In this document: in pieces, positions 41,319 to 53,678 of the stretch | Position numbering within the stretch: position 1 is the stretch's first letter | Layout of the letters: every line of letters starts with the position of its first letter | Assembly (NCBI GenBank): GCA_036937835.1 | Contig: CM072881.1 | Span: 7,450,001 to 7,514,000, forward strand | Reading direction: 5' to 3' | DNA from: Pampus argenteus | Taxonomy: Eukaryota > Chordata > Actinopteri > Scombriformes > Stromateidae | Length of the DNA stretch: 64,000 nucleotides | Position numbers and translations under genes: made by a program | The notes under the pieces: model-generated | Told to the model about the DNA's origin: nothing | Database searches by the model: none | The model's input: the letters and a program-made list of their open reading frames with translations, nothing else

Positions 41319-41458
41319 GATGCCAAGTTTGTGGAAGAGAGGAGGAAGCAGCTGCAGGGCTACCTTCGCATGGTGATGAACAAACTGATCCAGACACTGC
41401 CGGAGTTCACAGCCCGCCCCACCAAAGAGACCCTGACGTCTCTGCTGCCTTTCTGTCT
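41319..41458 (+). CDS. SNX29: SNX29 coding exon: C-terminal helices of PX domain
   Basis: A 140-base exon after acceptor CTGTCTGCAG with donor GTAAGT; it starts in phase 0 and ends two bases into a Leu codon. It runs from DAKFVEERRKQLQGYL to SLLPFC. FVEERRKQLQGYL is the classical PX helix whose Arg completes the phosphoinositide pocket, followed by the final helix (LIQTLPEF). The upstream exon's GNK joins directly to DAKF, as expected for SNX29. Confidence 0.97.
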
Positions 41459-43167
41459 GTAAGTGGACACACACAGGCATGTTCGATACAGGATCTAAGC
41501 TTTTATGAGTGTGTGTGTGTGTGTGTCTTTGTGTGCCTGTGTGTGCGTGCGTGCAGATGCAGGGCTCCTGTTTGCAACAGATTGCTGCCATGTTAAGACA
41601 TTTTCAGTGGTAGAATCCAAATGGAAACAGTCATGAAAAACACATTTTAAAATATGAAACATTGAAAATTCCCTGAGGATTATCCCTCAAGGAGTATTCA
41701 ATTGTGCAAATCCTGATTTTTACAAATGGAAACATCCCATTTTATGCTCACACAACCTAGTTTTTGGCAATAGTTTCATATCAATTCAGTGAGCAGCATT
41801 TATTTTTTAGAAAGAATTAGCTTCCACGGCTGTTGTGATAGTAGTAGTTACATGATACAAAGCAGGGAGGATTAATGTCAGTGAAAATGCCAAATCCCTT
41901 GTGAACAAACTTCTGCGTTTTACACTCATACACATATTCACACATACAGCGTATATGTTCTCTCTCTCTCTCTGTCTCTCTCTCTCACACACACACTCAG
42001 ACTAGCAAGTGTGAAAGTGCATGATGCCTCGGCTCCAACCTACCTACCAGGCTACATCTGAAAATTAGATGTTCCAGTCATTTCCTGTCAATATGCACAT
42101 CGTTTTCCATTCACTGCGATCAGTCATCGAGCGTGACCTGTCACACCGTCTGACTGGAATGTCATTTCCTCTCTGGAGACATCTGAGTCATGAGGCCAAA
42201 GCGACAACAACAACAACCAACATGCAGTAATTTACATAGACGTAAACTCCTCGTTCTGCAGGCTTGTTTAAAGCCAATATGTGTAGAATGTTTGTTTTTG
42301 GATCCTCTTTGAAATGATTTTGTTGCTAAAAAAAATGATATAATTTTCAGAAGCCTTTTCAAGCGATACCACACAGCAACAGTATTATAATTAATAATTC
42401 TATATTGTATATTAGTATTAGTAGTATTCATAATGAAAGGTAGTTGTCCATAGGCAGTAGTCCAATAGAATAGAAGTGGATTCAAAAGCCTGTATAAATC
42501 TGTATAAAGCACAGACAGCTCATTAATCTGTAGTTAGTCTGCAGTGAGAGTCTTAATAATCTCTCTCTTTTTCAATATCTCCAAGCAGAAATGGAAACCG
42601 TTCTATTGCATGAATGGGATGAAATATTACAGTGTCAAGTGAGCTGAGCCTGCTGACGACTTCATGAGACTACTTTCTGCTGTTCCTCCCACATTACACA
42701 CGTTGTTTTTCTGAGTTAAATCTACTTTCATTCACTCACAGTATATACAGTAGGTCTGTCTTACACAGTCACCGCATGCGTCTGTGATAGTGAATTCCCC
42801 CACAGCATGTTAACCATTAGTGAATAATAGAGGATGCTGGCTAAACTCTGATCTACTTGTTGGTGGATAAAATTTAGCGATAAAAGTTCAGATGACGCAA
42901 CGGAGAAACAACAGCGAGGCCGCATGACAACATCGTGAGCATCATATCATCTTAACACGTTGCGCAGAGGCTACGAACATGTCTGTGTTTGATGACATTA
43001 AATAGCGACAGCTGAGAGTTGATAGTGAAGGACTTTCACTTGCATATGCAGATCTGTCATGGCCTGTTGTGATCTGTGCTGACTCTGGAGTCCTCATTGC
43101 CGTGACTCAGTGGGATTGCAGCCGACATTTGATCAACTCAGATCAGCAAATCATTATAGTCCTGGTT

Positions 43168-43169
<2 letters not shown>

Positions 43170-43204
<35 letters not shown>
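43170..43204. repeat. (TG)n microsatellite
   Basis: GT run of about 17 units in the last SNX29 intron. Confidence 0.95.
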
Positions 43205-43207
<3 letters not shown>

Positions 43208-43309
43208 GCACTACAGTTTACTGCCACAGAGTCTAACCAATATGTCAAATATGCCATACACTGTTTTAACACTCAGAAATGGCACAAATAGGTAGACCTA
43301 CTTTTCTTC

Positions 43310-43650
43310 TATGATTAGTTCCGTAAATATGAAGCTAGTTAGCTGGTTAGCTTAGTACCTTAGCTTAGCTCAGCAGTAAGAAAAGGAAGGAAATGGCTAA
43401 TCTGCTTTTTCCTAAACTCACTAATTAACACATTATAAAAATTTTAGGCATAAAACAGCATGTTCTGGTTTTGGGGAGATTATGTGCCTGATTATTTCTT
43501 GACCTGGAGTCTTAAAATAAGTTGTTAAGTTAAGTTAAGCTAGCTGGCTGTTGGCCGTAGCTTTATATTTAATGGACAGACATGAGAGTGATATTGATCT
43601 TCCCAGCAAGTGAATAAGCACATTTCATCAAATGTTGAACTATTCCTTTA
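43310..43650 (+). repeat. Diverged dispersed teleost repeat ending 'aactattccttta'
   Basis: The order of blocks AGCTAGTTAGCTGGTTAGCT, ACTCACTAATTAACACATTA, GATTATGTGCCTGATTATTT, CTTGACCTGGAGTCTTA and the end GTTGAACTATTCCTTTAAAC follows a repeat very common in percomorph fish DNA. The class (SINE or MITE) is not certain. No coding potential. Confidence 0.5.
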
Positions 43651-44452
43651 AACATTACTGAATGAATGAAATAATAATATTTCTCGAAGTGTCTCTATTT
43701 ATTGATGGCTTTTGTTTTTTCACCATTATTTGTGTTTACGGCCAGTTATCCTCTGGACCTCCACAATACCACCGCATGTTGTTGCTGGCAGATTTGTGAC
43801 ACAATGGTAAATATCAGGGTAGGGAAATTAAACCATGAGATGGCAGCTGTTCGGGTGCAATTAAAAAAATAAAAGCCAGTGAAGAGAGAAAATGACAGGA
43901 AGCTGTTTAGTGAGAAAGATGAAGTGAAGAGGATAGTGTACGATGGAGGGTTGAAATGGGAAGTTCTGAGGAGGAAACAGAGAAAAAAGGGAAAGACAGA
44001 TTGGAGGCACTCCAAATAACGGGTCGTAACTGGCAGTGAATTGAATTATTAGTTTCAGTGCCACAAAGCCAAAGATAAGTCACTACTTGTCACCTCCTTG
44101 AAATAAGAAACTATATATCACACGGCAATCCTCTGGTTGAGTTTTGTCATAATTATTCACTCAGACTGATGAGAGTTGACAGAAACATGTGTTATGATCA
44201 AATAATTACTCCTAAGAGAAATAAAGCAGAAATAAAGCAGGATGTACTGGAAGTCAGCATACCTAGAGGATCAGGATCTTTTATACTTGCACTATACAGT
44301 TGACTGTATTCTGTATTGATATGTTTTTTTTATGATATAAAAATATTAGCCCAAAAATATATTGTTTTTTTGTTTTTGTTTTTTGTTTATTTAAATTAAA
44401 CACGATAGTTTCAAAGAATAAATTAACGTCAGTGTCAGGAATGAACTTTGGT

Positions 44453-44500
44453 GCTAACATTAGCATGCTAACATTAACGTTAGCATGCTAACATTAGCAT
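44453..44500. repeat. 'gctaacattagcatgc' palindromic repeat cluster
   Basis: TTAGCATGCTAA, itself a 12-bp palindrome, occurs twice within 48 bases, separated by CATTAACG. This GCTAAC/GTTAGC motif is scattered widely in fish genomes and recurs in simpler form near 47045. Confidence 0.7.
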
Positions 44501-46065
44501 TTAGTTTAAAGTGGGTATTGGTTAGAAATAAAATCAACAGCAAGGGATGAGACATATAAGATACAAAACTGTAAAAAAAAAAAAAAAAAACATAAATACA
44601 GGAGTGAAAGGTGAACTCATGATGTACAAAAGTTAGTTAAAAAAAAGAGGAGAAACCGCCATAGTTGGAGATGTGCTAATGCTACCTGTACTTTACAGAG
44701 TTGAGCAGTGAGAGTATTTGTACAGTTTTGATTGTTTTAAGACTGACTTTCAGCATTTATTCATCAAACCTCATCTTTTTGTCAATCACGATGCCCAAAT
44801 AGTTTGAAGACTCAACAATCTCAGCATCTTGTCCGTTAATTATAGGTGACAATTTCCAACTGAAGTTGACCATTAACCCACTTTTTAGTTAAACACTACT
44901 ACTGCTGTGTAATTTATTTTAAGTAACAGGTCCAGCAGCACTTCTCATTTGTTTGTGCTTGTGAACCAACACTGTGATGTGTACAGATCTCTTTGCACCT
45001 CTCTCCACACTCACTTCTTTGGACTTTCATGCTGCAATTTTCCTCACTTGTCTGAAACAGCGACATGGTCACACCTCTCTCTAGATTTGCCACCACTTAG
45101 TATGCAGCTCGGGCCTCAACACATTTATGGTTTACTCAGAACACAAAGTACACACGCTCTGTGTGGGTTCTCGCCTTATTGACCTGCTGCCTCAGAAAAG
45201 TGTTGCGGACCTTTGTTTCACTGTCAAGAGCGGTTTGACTTCAAAATGAAGATGAAACCTTTTATTGTGCTGTTTGAATTTTGGCATGTTGGCTTGAGTA
45301 TGTGAAAGGAAATATAGGGGGAATCATTTATCATCCAGCCTACAATTACTAGTACTATTCACAGCACCACACCTTTTGTTGTTAGACAATCAGTTTGATG
45401 CATGCTTGTGTTTGTGTACCGGTTTATTCGTATTATGCTCCTCTGCAGGCAAATTGTTAATATTCCAACAGTGCCTAGGAAAGTTATTATCCTGCATAAG
45501 TCAATATCATGTCTAAATGGGGGGACAAGCACACGCTGAGAGCCAGAAAAAAAAATCTGTAAGCCTAATTAATTTAGCACATTTAGCTACTTTACCCAGT
45601 TTGATATGAATAAATGAGATGGCTTGCAGTGTTAACTCCACATGCTGCCCCCCAATTTATTATGATTCTTTTTGGCCAACCTTGGTCACATTTAAATTGT
45701 GTGACTGCACTTGATTGAACTCACCTGCTGCCTTTGAGGTACGGGAATAAGCGGCGCTTAAGTTGTTGCTAAATATACTTTTTTTTTTTTTTTTTTTTTT
45801 TACCCAGAGGAATAGGAATAATGTCGACCATATTAACAAAGTTCAGGCCACACTCAAATTGACTGGTCACACGTTCCCCTCCAGAAGCAGTTTGATCTTG
45901 ACGCGTATGACAGACTTTTTGCAACCAGACATTTTTCATACCTACGTTTGACTTACAGGCCAAATCTGTTTTCATGTATCTGGCTTTTTTCCACCTCTCT
46001 CTTGGCTCTTACTGTGCTGCCTTTTCAGCCCCTGCTGCCTAACATAGAAGTATATATGGCTCGCT

Positions 46066-46190
46066 TTGACACTTTTATCCAATGCACCTCACTATGAGTA
46101 CATTTATTTTTAGCGCATGTTGTCCAAATGGGAATCAAACCCCTAACACAGGACCACCCAGATGTCCCAGATAGCTCTACCAGCTGGGAT
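46066..46190 (-). mobile_element. tRNA-derived SINE remnant
   Basis: Read on the minus strand from 46190, ATCCCAGCTGGTAGAGCT resembles a tRNA D-arm and polymerase III A box, and GGGGTTTGATTCCC about 40 bases on resembles the B box. The remaining part (TTTTATCC... on the + strand) matches a dispersed fish repeat. The acceptor stem is not formed and the arms are mutated, so this is a SINE head or tRNA pseudogene, not a working tRNA. Confidence 0.55.
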
Positions 46191-46970
46191 GCATCATGAA
46201 AGAGGGCAGCACTGTTACTTTGGACTTAAACATGGAAATTCCCTCTTCCCCTTCACTGTTTTTAATATTTATTAAAAATCCCTTTGTGAGAGAAGCACTT
46301 GAACTCCCCACTCCTGTTACAGTCTTGGGGGATGAAACGCTTCAGAGGTAGAGCAGCGGACCACAAGGTGCTTCAGGCAACAGGAAAGCATTTAACTCCA
46401 GGCATTCAGTCTTCCTGCTTTTCATTTCTGTCCTTTGACAAGTGCTTCTCATTCATCTTCATCGTTATCAGATAAGACTCAGGGATCAGGGATCACATGT
46501 TGTGAAGATGGTAGTCATGGTAACCAAGGCAATGATGTCATCAAGTGGCCAAGATTATTTCCTCCTAAGGTATAGGAAGTCTGAACATAATGTGTGTCAC
46601 AAATTATTCCTTCCTCTGGTGAGCACAGGGATTTTTAGATAATTCAAGAGGTCATAATATCAAAAGGTATATCTGGAAAGCTGAACAAATAGCTGCTGAA
46701 ATGAAAACAACATATTGGTAGTTTTTTATGTAGTACCCTCCAAACTCTTTAAAGTTAAGATGAATTTCCAAAAACAAAAGAGCAAGTGTAAATAATGAGT
46801 TAAGCAGTGTGTTCATCGGCTTTAATGTAAGCTACAAATGTTAGCATGTTCGGATAACTAGCCTAGTTGCTACGGTAGTAACCCAGCATTATTTCTACGG
46901 TCAGGAGTTAGCGTATCACTAACTATCAACATTAGTTAGTAGGGTTAGAGGCTGTGTTTTTTTTTTTTTT

Positions 46971-49018
46971 TAAAGCCCTGTCACAACTAGTACATTGCCA
47001 GTGTTTTTCTACTGTGTGAAAGCTGCTGTTTAATGCTAGCAGAGTTACGTTACGTTAGCGTTACGTTAGCATCTCTGACCTGCTCTTTATTGGATTTGAG
47101 GAAACTTGCAGTCTAGTATCTGCGGGTCATTACATACATTTATTTTGTTCCTCCATTTGCTGCTTGGCTTAATTCCTGGTTTACTGGAAAAAAATCCCCT
47201 AGCAGAAGGGAAATTATGCATTTAAGTCTCCAGATGCAGCATCAGTATTGTGTTTGAATAATAAACTTGGTAATAGGTTTTACCAGATGTTTTTTTAAAG
47301 CCCTGTCACAACTAGTACATTGCCAGTGTTTTTCTACTGTGTGAAAGCTGCTCTTTAATGCTAGCAGAGTTACGTTAGCGCTACGTTAGCATCTCTGACC
47401 TGCTCTTTATTTGATTTGAGGAAACTTGCAGTCTAGTATCTGCGGGTAACATTACCTGAGATGTGTGCCAAACATACTAGTTTTAATCCTAAAAGCTTGT
47501 TCTCTTGAGAAAAGTGACATAGTGACTTACTGTTTAAAATACGAACAAAACAAGTTGGCTTTTTAAGCTAATCAACAAAATGGGTTTGCCTGGGACATAT
47601 TCCTTTAGCTATAGTTTCGTAGCACGATATCATGTATGTAGCCATCAAGTACATATTCAAGGGACGTTTTGGGGGACTCCTGTTTTAAAACAATTCACCT
47701 GGAAATATTAAAAAGTCATCTGGAGACGAGTGTTTTCACGGACCTAATGTTATCTTAATTAACTTAGCTTCTTGTTAGAAATAAAAAAATCTGTTTTTGT
47801 CTATTTCTGTCTGTAATTCAAGATTGTAAAAATTGTAAATATTTTTAGGTGATAAATCCACCACTGTTATCATTGTAAACTGCATCTGAGCCATGCGAGA
47901 ACAGAAAGCTTGACAACAGTATGTAAAGGAGATGAGTTTTAGTGAATAGTCAATTTAATACATTTATTTTGCATTTATTTTGTTCCTACATTTGCTGCTT
48001 GGCTTAATTCCTGGTTTACTGGGAAAAAAATCCTCTAGCAGAAGGGAAATTATGCATTTAAGTCTCCAGATGCAGCATCAGTATTGTTTGAATAATAAAC
48101 TTGGTAATAAGTTTTACCAGATGTTTTTTTTTAAAGCCCTGTCACAACTAGTACATTGCCAGTGTTTTTCTACTGTGTGAAAGCTGCTCTTTAATGCTAG
48201 CAGAGTTACGTTAGCGTTACGTTAGCATCTCTGACCTGCTCTTTATTGGATTTGAGGAAACTTGCAGTCTAGTATCTGCGGGTAACATTACCTGAGATAG
48301 TTTTGTGTGTGCCAAACATACTAGTTTTCATCCTAAAAGCTTGTTCTCTTGAGAAAAGTGACATAGTGACTTACTGTTTAAAATACGAACAAAACAAGTT
48401 GTCTTTTTAAGCTAATCAACAAAATGGGTTTGCCTGGGACATATTCCTTTAGCTATAGTTTCGTAGCACGATATCATGTATGTAGCCATCAAGTACATAT
48501 TCAAGGAACGTTTTGGGGAACTCCTGTTTTAAAACAATTCAGCTGGAAATATTAAAAAGTCATCTGGAGACAAGTGTTTTCACGGACCTGATGTTATCTT
48601 AATTAACTTAGCTAGTTACGGCTAGTAAAATCGATTTCAGCCAGCAAAATCAACAGTTTATTGTTAGAAATAAAAAAAAATTACTTTTGTCTATTTCTGT
48701 CTGTAATTCAAGATTGTAAAAATTGTAAATATTTTTAGGTGATAAATCCACCACTGTTATCATTGTAAACTGCATCTGAGCCATGCGAGAACAGAAAGCC
48801 TGACAACAGTATGTAAAGGAGATGAGTTTTAGTGAATAGTCAATTTAATACATTTATTTTGTTCCTCCATTTGCTGCTTGGCTTAATTCCTGGTTTACTG
48901 GAAAAAAAATCCTCTATCAGAAGGGAAATTATGCATTTAAGTCTCCAGATGCAGCATCAGTATTGTGTTTGAATAATAAACTTGGTAATACGTTTTACCA
49001 GATGTTTATTTAAAGCCC
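46971..49018 (+). repeat. Irregular tandem triplication in the last SNX29 intron
   Basis: A unit beginning TAAAGCCCTGTCACAACTAG starts at 46971, 47296 and 48132; a stub TAAAGCCC at 49011 ends the array. The periods are therefore about 325, 836 and 879 bases. The first unit lacks a central block of roughly 510-550 bases present in the other two (the break lies near CATTAC/ATACATTTA). The second lacks about 45 bases near the TTGTTAGAAAT boundary that the third has. The units are otherwise nearly identical. The array stops about 43 bases before the last exon. Confidence 0.9.
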
Positions 49019-49060
49019 ATAGCAAGTTTATTCTCATTCCCACTGTTCTTTCTCATCCAG

Positions 49061-49187
49061 AGACACTCCCCAGGCCAATGATGGCGGAGCCAAGACGCCC
49101 CGGTCCAAAACTTCATCCCGCTTTCCAAGACTGGGTCGCAGCCGCAACCAGGAAGCCAGACCTGAACCTCAGAGTGGTGACCTTTAA
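49061..49187 (+). CDS. SNX29: SNX29 last coding exon: basic C-terminal tail
   Basis: The first base completes the Leu codon split by the intron. Then follow 41 residues from DTPQANDGG to EPQSGDL and a TAA at 49185-49187. The tail is Arg/Ser-rich (SSRFPRLGRSRNQE) with the EPQSGDL ending that I recognise from vertebrate SNX29. Total coding sequence in the window is 663 bases, 220 residues plus stop. The acceptor is TCATCCAG. Confidence 0.93.
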
Positions 49188-50650
49188 CCCCAGAGCCTTT
49201 GAACTAATAATCTTTAGGCTAACACTCCTAGGTCCACCCTGGACTGTGACACACAGACTCACAGTGTGTGAGGACATTAAAGGCATCTAAGGGACCTTGA
49301 AAGCCTTACAGATAAAAAAAATCTTCGCCAAGGTTGGGAGATGGATGTGTTCACAGCACAGGTCTGTATAGGATAATATGTAAATGTTTCTGTGCGCAGC
49401 CTGGCTGAGTAAAGGATAAATGACTCCCCAGAGGCTGCCTATCGATGGACCCAATCATACAGCACCTCTTACCTCACTGAGAGACAGAAAGAGACTCTAG
49501 AAACTGCACATGGACTCGCCTGGACTGCTCTCACTTATCTTATACACCATGAGATGATGACGATGTTTTATTTCTTACTATACTCAGTTTTGTAGTGAAG
49601 GTGTATCATGGTCACAGTGCCTACAGTGTTTTGTAGCTGCTTTCTTGCTCTGGGAAGGGAGGGGTACAGAAAGACGTGAAGATGGGGTACATTAAAGTAT
49701 TTTCTTGGGGAATGAACTTTGTTTTTTTAGCTAATGTGTCAGAATTTATGGTGCCATTACATTTTAGATGATGATTCACAATCTCTGGTGTGGACCACCA
49801 GGCAACGGGCATTCCTTTCCCTACTTCTGTTATTTATGTTAGTATGGCTATTATAGGTAATAATCTGCAGAAAGTGTAACATATCTTAATGTCACTGGGC
49901 GAGCAGTAATTATCAAAAATATTTTTAAAACTCCACATGATGAATATACTAAAGGATTCAGGTTAAACGCCACTGATAACACAAAAATCTGGGATTGAGA
50001 AAATTCACATATGAGCATACATTCTTATGTTTTCCTCCTAAAAATGTCTTTTCTCATATGCTCATGTCTCAGATTAGTTTCAGGCACCTTCTGTGATGCA
50101 TCGGATACATTTATGTCATAAAAATAACACGTTTCAAGGAAGGAAAACTCCCCACACTACTGTACAACACATGAGTAATAAGGGTCAAAAGTGGACTGGC
50201 TATGATGAAGAATGTTCAGTGTTTAAAGATTGTTTAGGTAACGTGTCTTAGCAGGATTTAATGCAGCGTAATGGTGCAAATGAATGTTTTTAACGATCAC
50301 TAAACGCTTGAAGAAAAGCTGCTTGTTAAGAGTTCAAGGAAAGGGCTGCTGAGCATCAAGTGTGTGTAAAACAGAAGTTCATGCATATGTATGAGTACCC
50401 AAGAGAGACTACGTTCAAATGAGGGAGTGATTGTGTTCGAAGGGTTTCCGAAAAACTTGAATCGAAGGATCGGCTCACAAAACGGTGAACACTGTTCACG
50501 GTTTATGAGGGGAAGTGAAAAATGACCCTCACAAGTATCCGACTGCCGGTAAACACTGCAGTGTTGACAAGAAATTCACATGTTTTAAATCAGACTTCCC
50601 CGAGACTGTTCACAGAGCTTCTGAATAAAACATCAACGTGGGAAAGAACA
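49188..50650 (+). other. SNX29: Probable SNX29 3' untranslated region
   Basis: Non-coding sequence after the SNX29 stop. AATAAA at 50624-50629 is a plausible polyadenylation signal and would give a 3' UTR of about 1.45 kb. The end is inferred; other A-rich signals (for example ATTAAA near 49691) could be used. Confidence 0.4.
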
Positions 50651-53642
50651 TTTTATAATGTTGCTTTTTGACAAATGATTTCGCACATTGACATTCTTTT
50701 TTTTTTTTCTGTCTGACAAATGTCACTGTGTTGCATCCTATTTAGACGACATGATGTGACTTAAACATGGATTTCTATTAGTCTTCTTCTTATTAAAGAC
50801 TATACTCTGCTGTCATATTTTGAGATTTTTTTTTATTTTTCCACACCGATTTTAGATGATAACACGCCTAGAGTAGCCAAAGCTTGATGAAGTTTATCCC
50901 TCTGTGCCAAAGAAGCTTGTTGACAACTACAGCACTCGGCTGTTGTAGGAAATTTTAACAAATTAACAAAAAATATTTGTGACTTGTTTTAAACATCTAC
51001 AGGAGAAATAAGTCAGGATTCAGATTAATGGGCAAAAAGCACAGTTACTACTTACTCCTATGGCTTGACGCTCTAAATGCTATCTCAGGTGTATCTCGGG
51101 TGCTGTTGAGAATGTACAAGCACACGCCTTTCATGAACAATACAAAGGAGAAAAAAAAAAAGTTTGTTGTCGTTCAGAGGTTCCTCTATCTGATATGATA
51201 TGATCACAAGCATCAATATTATTTCAAGCAGCTCCATCTCTCTGGACGCTGGATTGAAGATAATCTCTGTGAACCTTGAGGCCGGTTATCGGAGTGACGC
51301 TCTTAGCTTATTGAGATGCAGCCGCAGCACGTTCTCTTGCAGTTAACTGTTCTTGTGTACATTTCCGTCCTCGCCTTAGTCAGCAGTCCAGCTTTATCTA
51401 TCAGTGTCACAGTGAAGAGGGGCTGAACAACAGAGTACAGTGTGTACAGTTCATATGTTACCGAAGCCTGCGTCAGTGTTGTGATCGTTAACCTTGTTCT
51501 TTTGCATGAAGGCAAAAGGCAATTCTGCTGTTGTTGAAGCTTTCATGTATGAATGCGTGTCAGTATACATCTGTGCATGTATGCATGCGTGTGTAGGCGA
51601 TAGGTATGCATAGTGTAATCTAAATACAGATAGGTGTGTAGCTAAAGCATGCATGTGTTTATGAAAGTGTCAATGTCTGCATTATATTCTGCATATGTAC
51701 TTTATGCATAAATGGATGAATAGATGGTGAGAAATTCATCTTCGGAAGAATCTGTGGCCCTGCGTGCATCTGTTTTGCTTGTCCGGTAGTTATTTAACCT
51801 TCACTGCTTCTCTAAGCAGCTTTTATTCAAACCACCCAGCAATTTTTGGCAAAGACTACATTTTCTTTTTCCTGTTCTGGGTTTGCTGTAGCGGGTTGGT
51901 AGAGAGAAGAATGGCAAGGGTGTACAAAATGCTCATTGTCCATTGACCAGAAAATTGGTTACAAGCCAGTTTAGGATCTGGGTGGCTGCTTTTGACAATG
52001 TTAGATATTATATACACACACACACACACACACAACTGGCTGCATGCAAGCCAAGTATACAGAGGGCTAACACCAACATCTGCAATGTTTCTGTTGTCTT
52101 GTTTTAATAGAAAAGGACAAAATACAGTAAAAAAGCCAACAGGTGCCTGGCTTACCTTTGGCATACATTGGTGAAGCAAACTTATTCCTTTCTTAGGCTG
52201 GAGAAACAGAACACATGAGGGTCAAATGGGAGCATCTTCATGTCAAACCTGCAGCATACAGGGTCACTATAGGCTGTGAAAGTGAAAGATAGGCAACACT
52301 TTTGCATTAGTATAGGGCTTTACAACCTCTGTTTTTGTGCTTTTTACAGCAGCGAGCCTCTCGGGGCGATGCTTCCTCGCAGACTGTGATGCACCAAATG
52401 TTTTAGCGTGTACAGTAAATGGTTACGATTCAAATCAAGGAAGTAGTTGTGACGAGCACACATATAAATCCTGTCCGTTTTCATATTCCTTGATATATTG
52501 TATGTATGTGAATATTTTTGCTCCACAACTGTAGCAAAAATGTGCATTTGAGTGTGTGTTTGTGTGTATTTGAGTGTGTGTGTGTGTCACATTTGCAATT
52601 TGGTGCTGCATTTATCAGACTACTAAAAAAGAAATGTTGGACTGAAGTGAAAGAGTAAAAATCCTGGACTTTGACAATTTCTATGAAAGCTATTTATCAC
52701 ATTTCCTACAACTTAAAATGCTCTTTTGAAGAGAGCCGCAGAACTCTCTGAAGTCACTTAAGAGTTGATGTGAGGCGAGTACACGCCTCCTGACACAGTA
52801 CAGTGTATGTACAATTTAGAATAAGGTACTTCAATAATGTAGCATTACTTTTTTTTTTTTCCAGCATTTACCAGGGGTGACAATTGAGAATAAAAAGTGC
52901 AATGTGTGCTGTGTTTTCCTGTTTCTATCTGACTGGAAGCTACATCAGATTCAGGGAGCTGCTCTGATCCAAGACTGTCCTTGTGGCAACGTCCACCAGT
53001 CAAAGTATGAATAAATATGCTTTCTCCTTGAAGATATGGAGGTCTTACTTGGCTCATTTTTACAGGGCTGCATGTTATTACCGAGCTCCTACCTTTTGTG
53101 TGAGGAACATGGAGGTGACGGAGACCCTGGTTAAAAACGAGGTCACTGTATAAGCAGTCCTCCTATCTTTAACAACACACAATTCTCAAAGCTTGTGGAG
53201 GCATTTTGATTTAGGATTTGTTTTTCACGACTGTGTTTTCTGATGAAGTGGTCTACCATGTGAAGACCAAAGCAATACTTCTAAAAAAAGGATGTCTACA
53301 ATAGTTTTATTACTATACTGAATACTACCTTAAATGTCTTCATGTCACAAAATGAACGAGCATTTATCTGTATGTGATGATTCTTTACCAACTGCACTCT
53401 GAAACAATAGGATCTCTTTTCACAAAACGGAAACATACATATTTATGTGTTGTTACATTTTTTATTTTATTTTATTATTTGTTGTGTGTTTATTTGTGGT
53501 GGGGGTTGTTGTACATAAATCTAATAAGTTCAGTACTGGATTCAAACTGTTGTTCCCGCTGTCACTATAAAAAGGTGGATGAGGTAAAACGTGTAACTGC
53601 AGCTGGACCGTCTGATGGTCTGGTTCTCACTGCAATAGGATC
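50651..53642. other. Intergenic region between SNX29 and the kinase cluster
   Basis: No gene recognised. Frames are short and without family resemblance. It includes a (CA)n run at 52014-52034 and TG-rich patches near 52550. Confidence 0.6.
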
Positions 53643-53678
53643 TCAGCCAGGTGTGAATGCAATCTGTGCAACAAAACT

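Larger units (their letters stand above)
41459..49060 (+). other. SNX29: SNX29 last intron, 7.6 kb
   Basis: GT-AG intron ending CTCATCCAG. No coding exon recognised. It contains a (TG)n run at 43170-43204, diverged dispersed repeats at about 43310-43650 and 44453-44500, a tRNA-like SINE remnant at 46066-46190, a T-run at 45779-45801, and a tandem triplication (46971-49018) that reaches almost to the acceptor. Confidence 0.9.
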
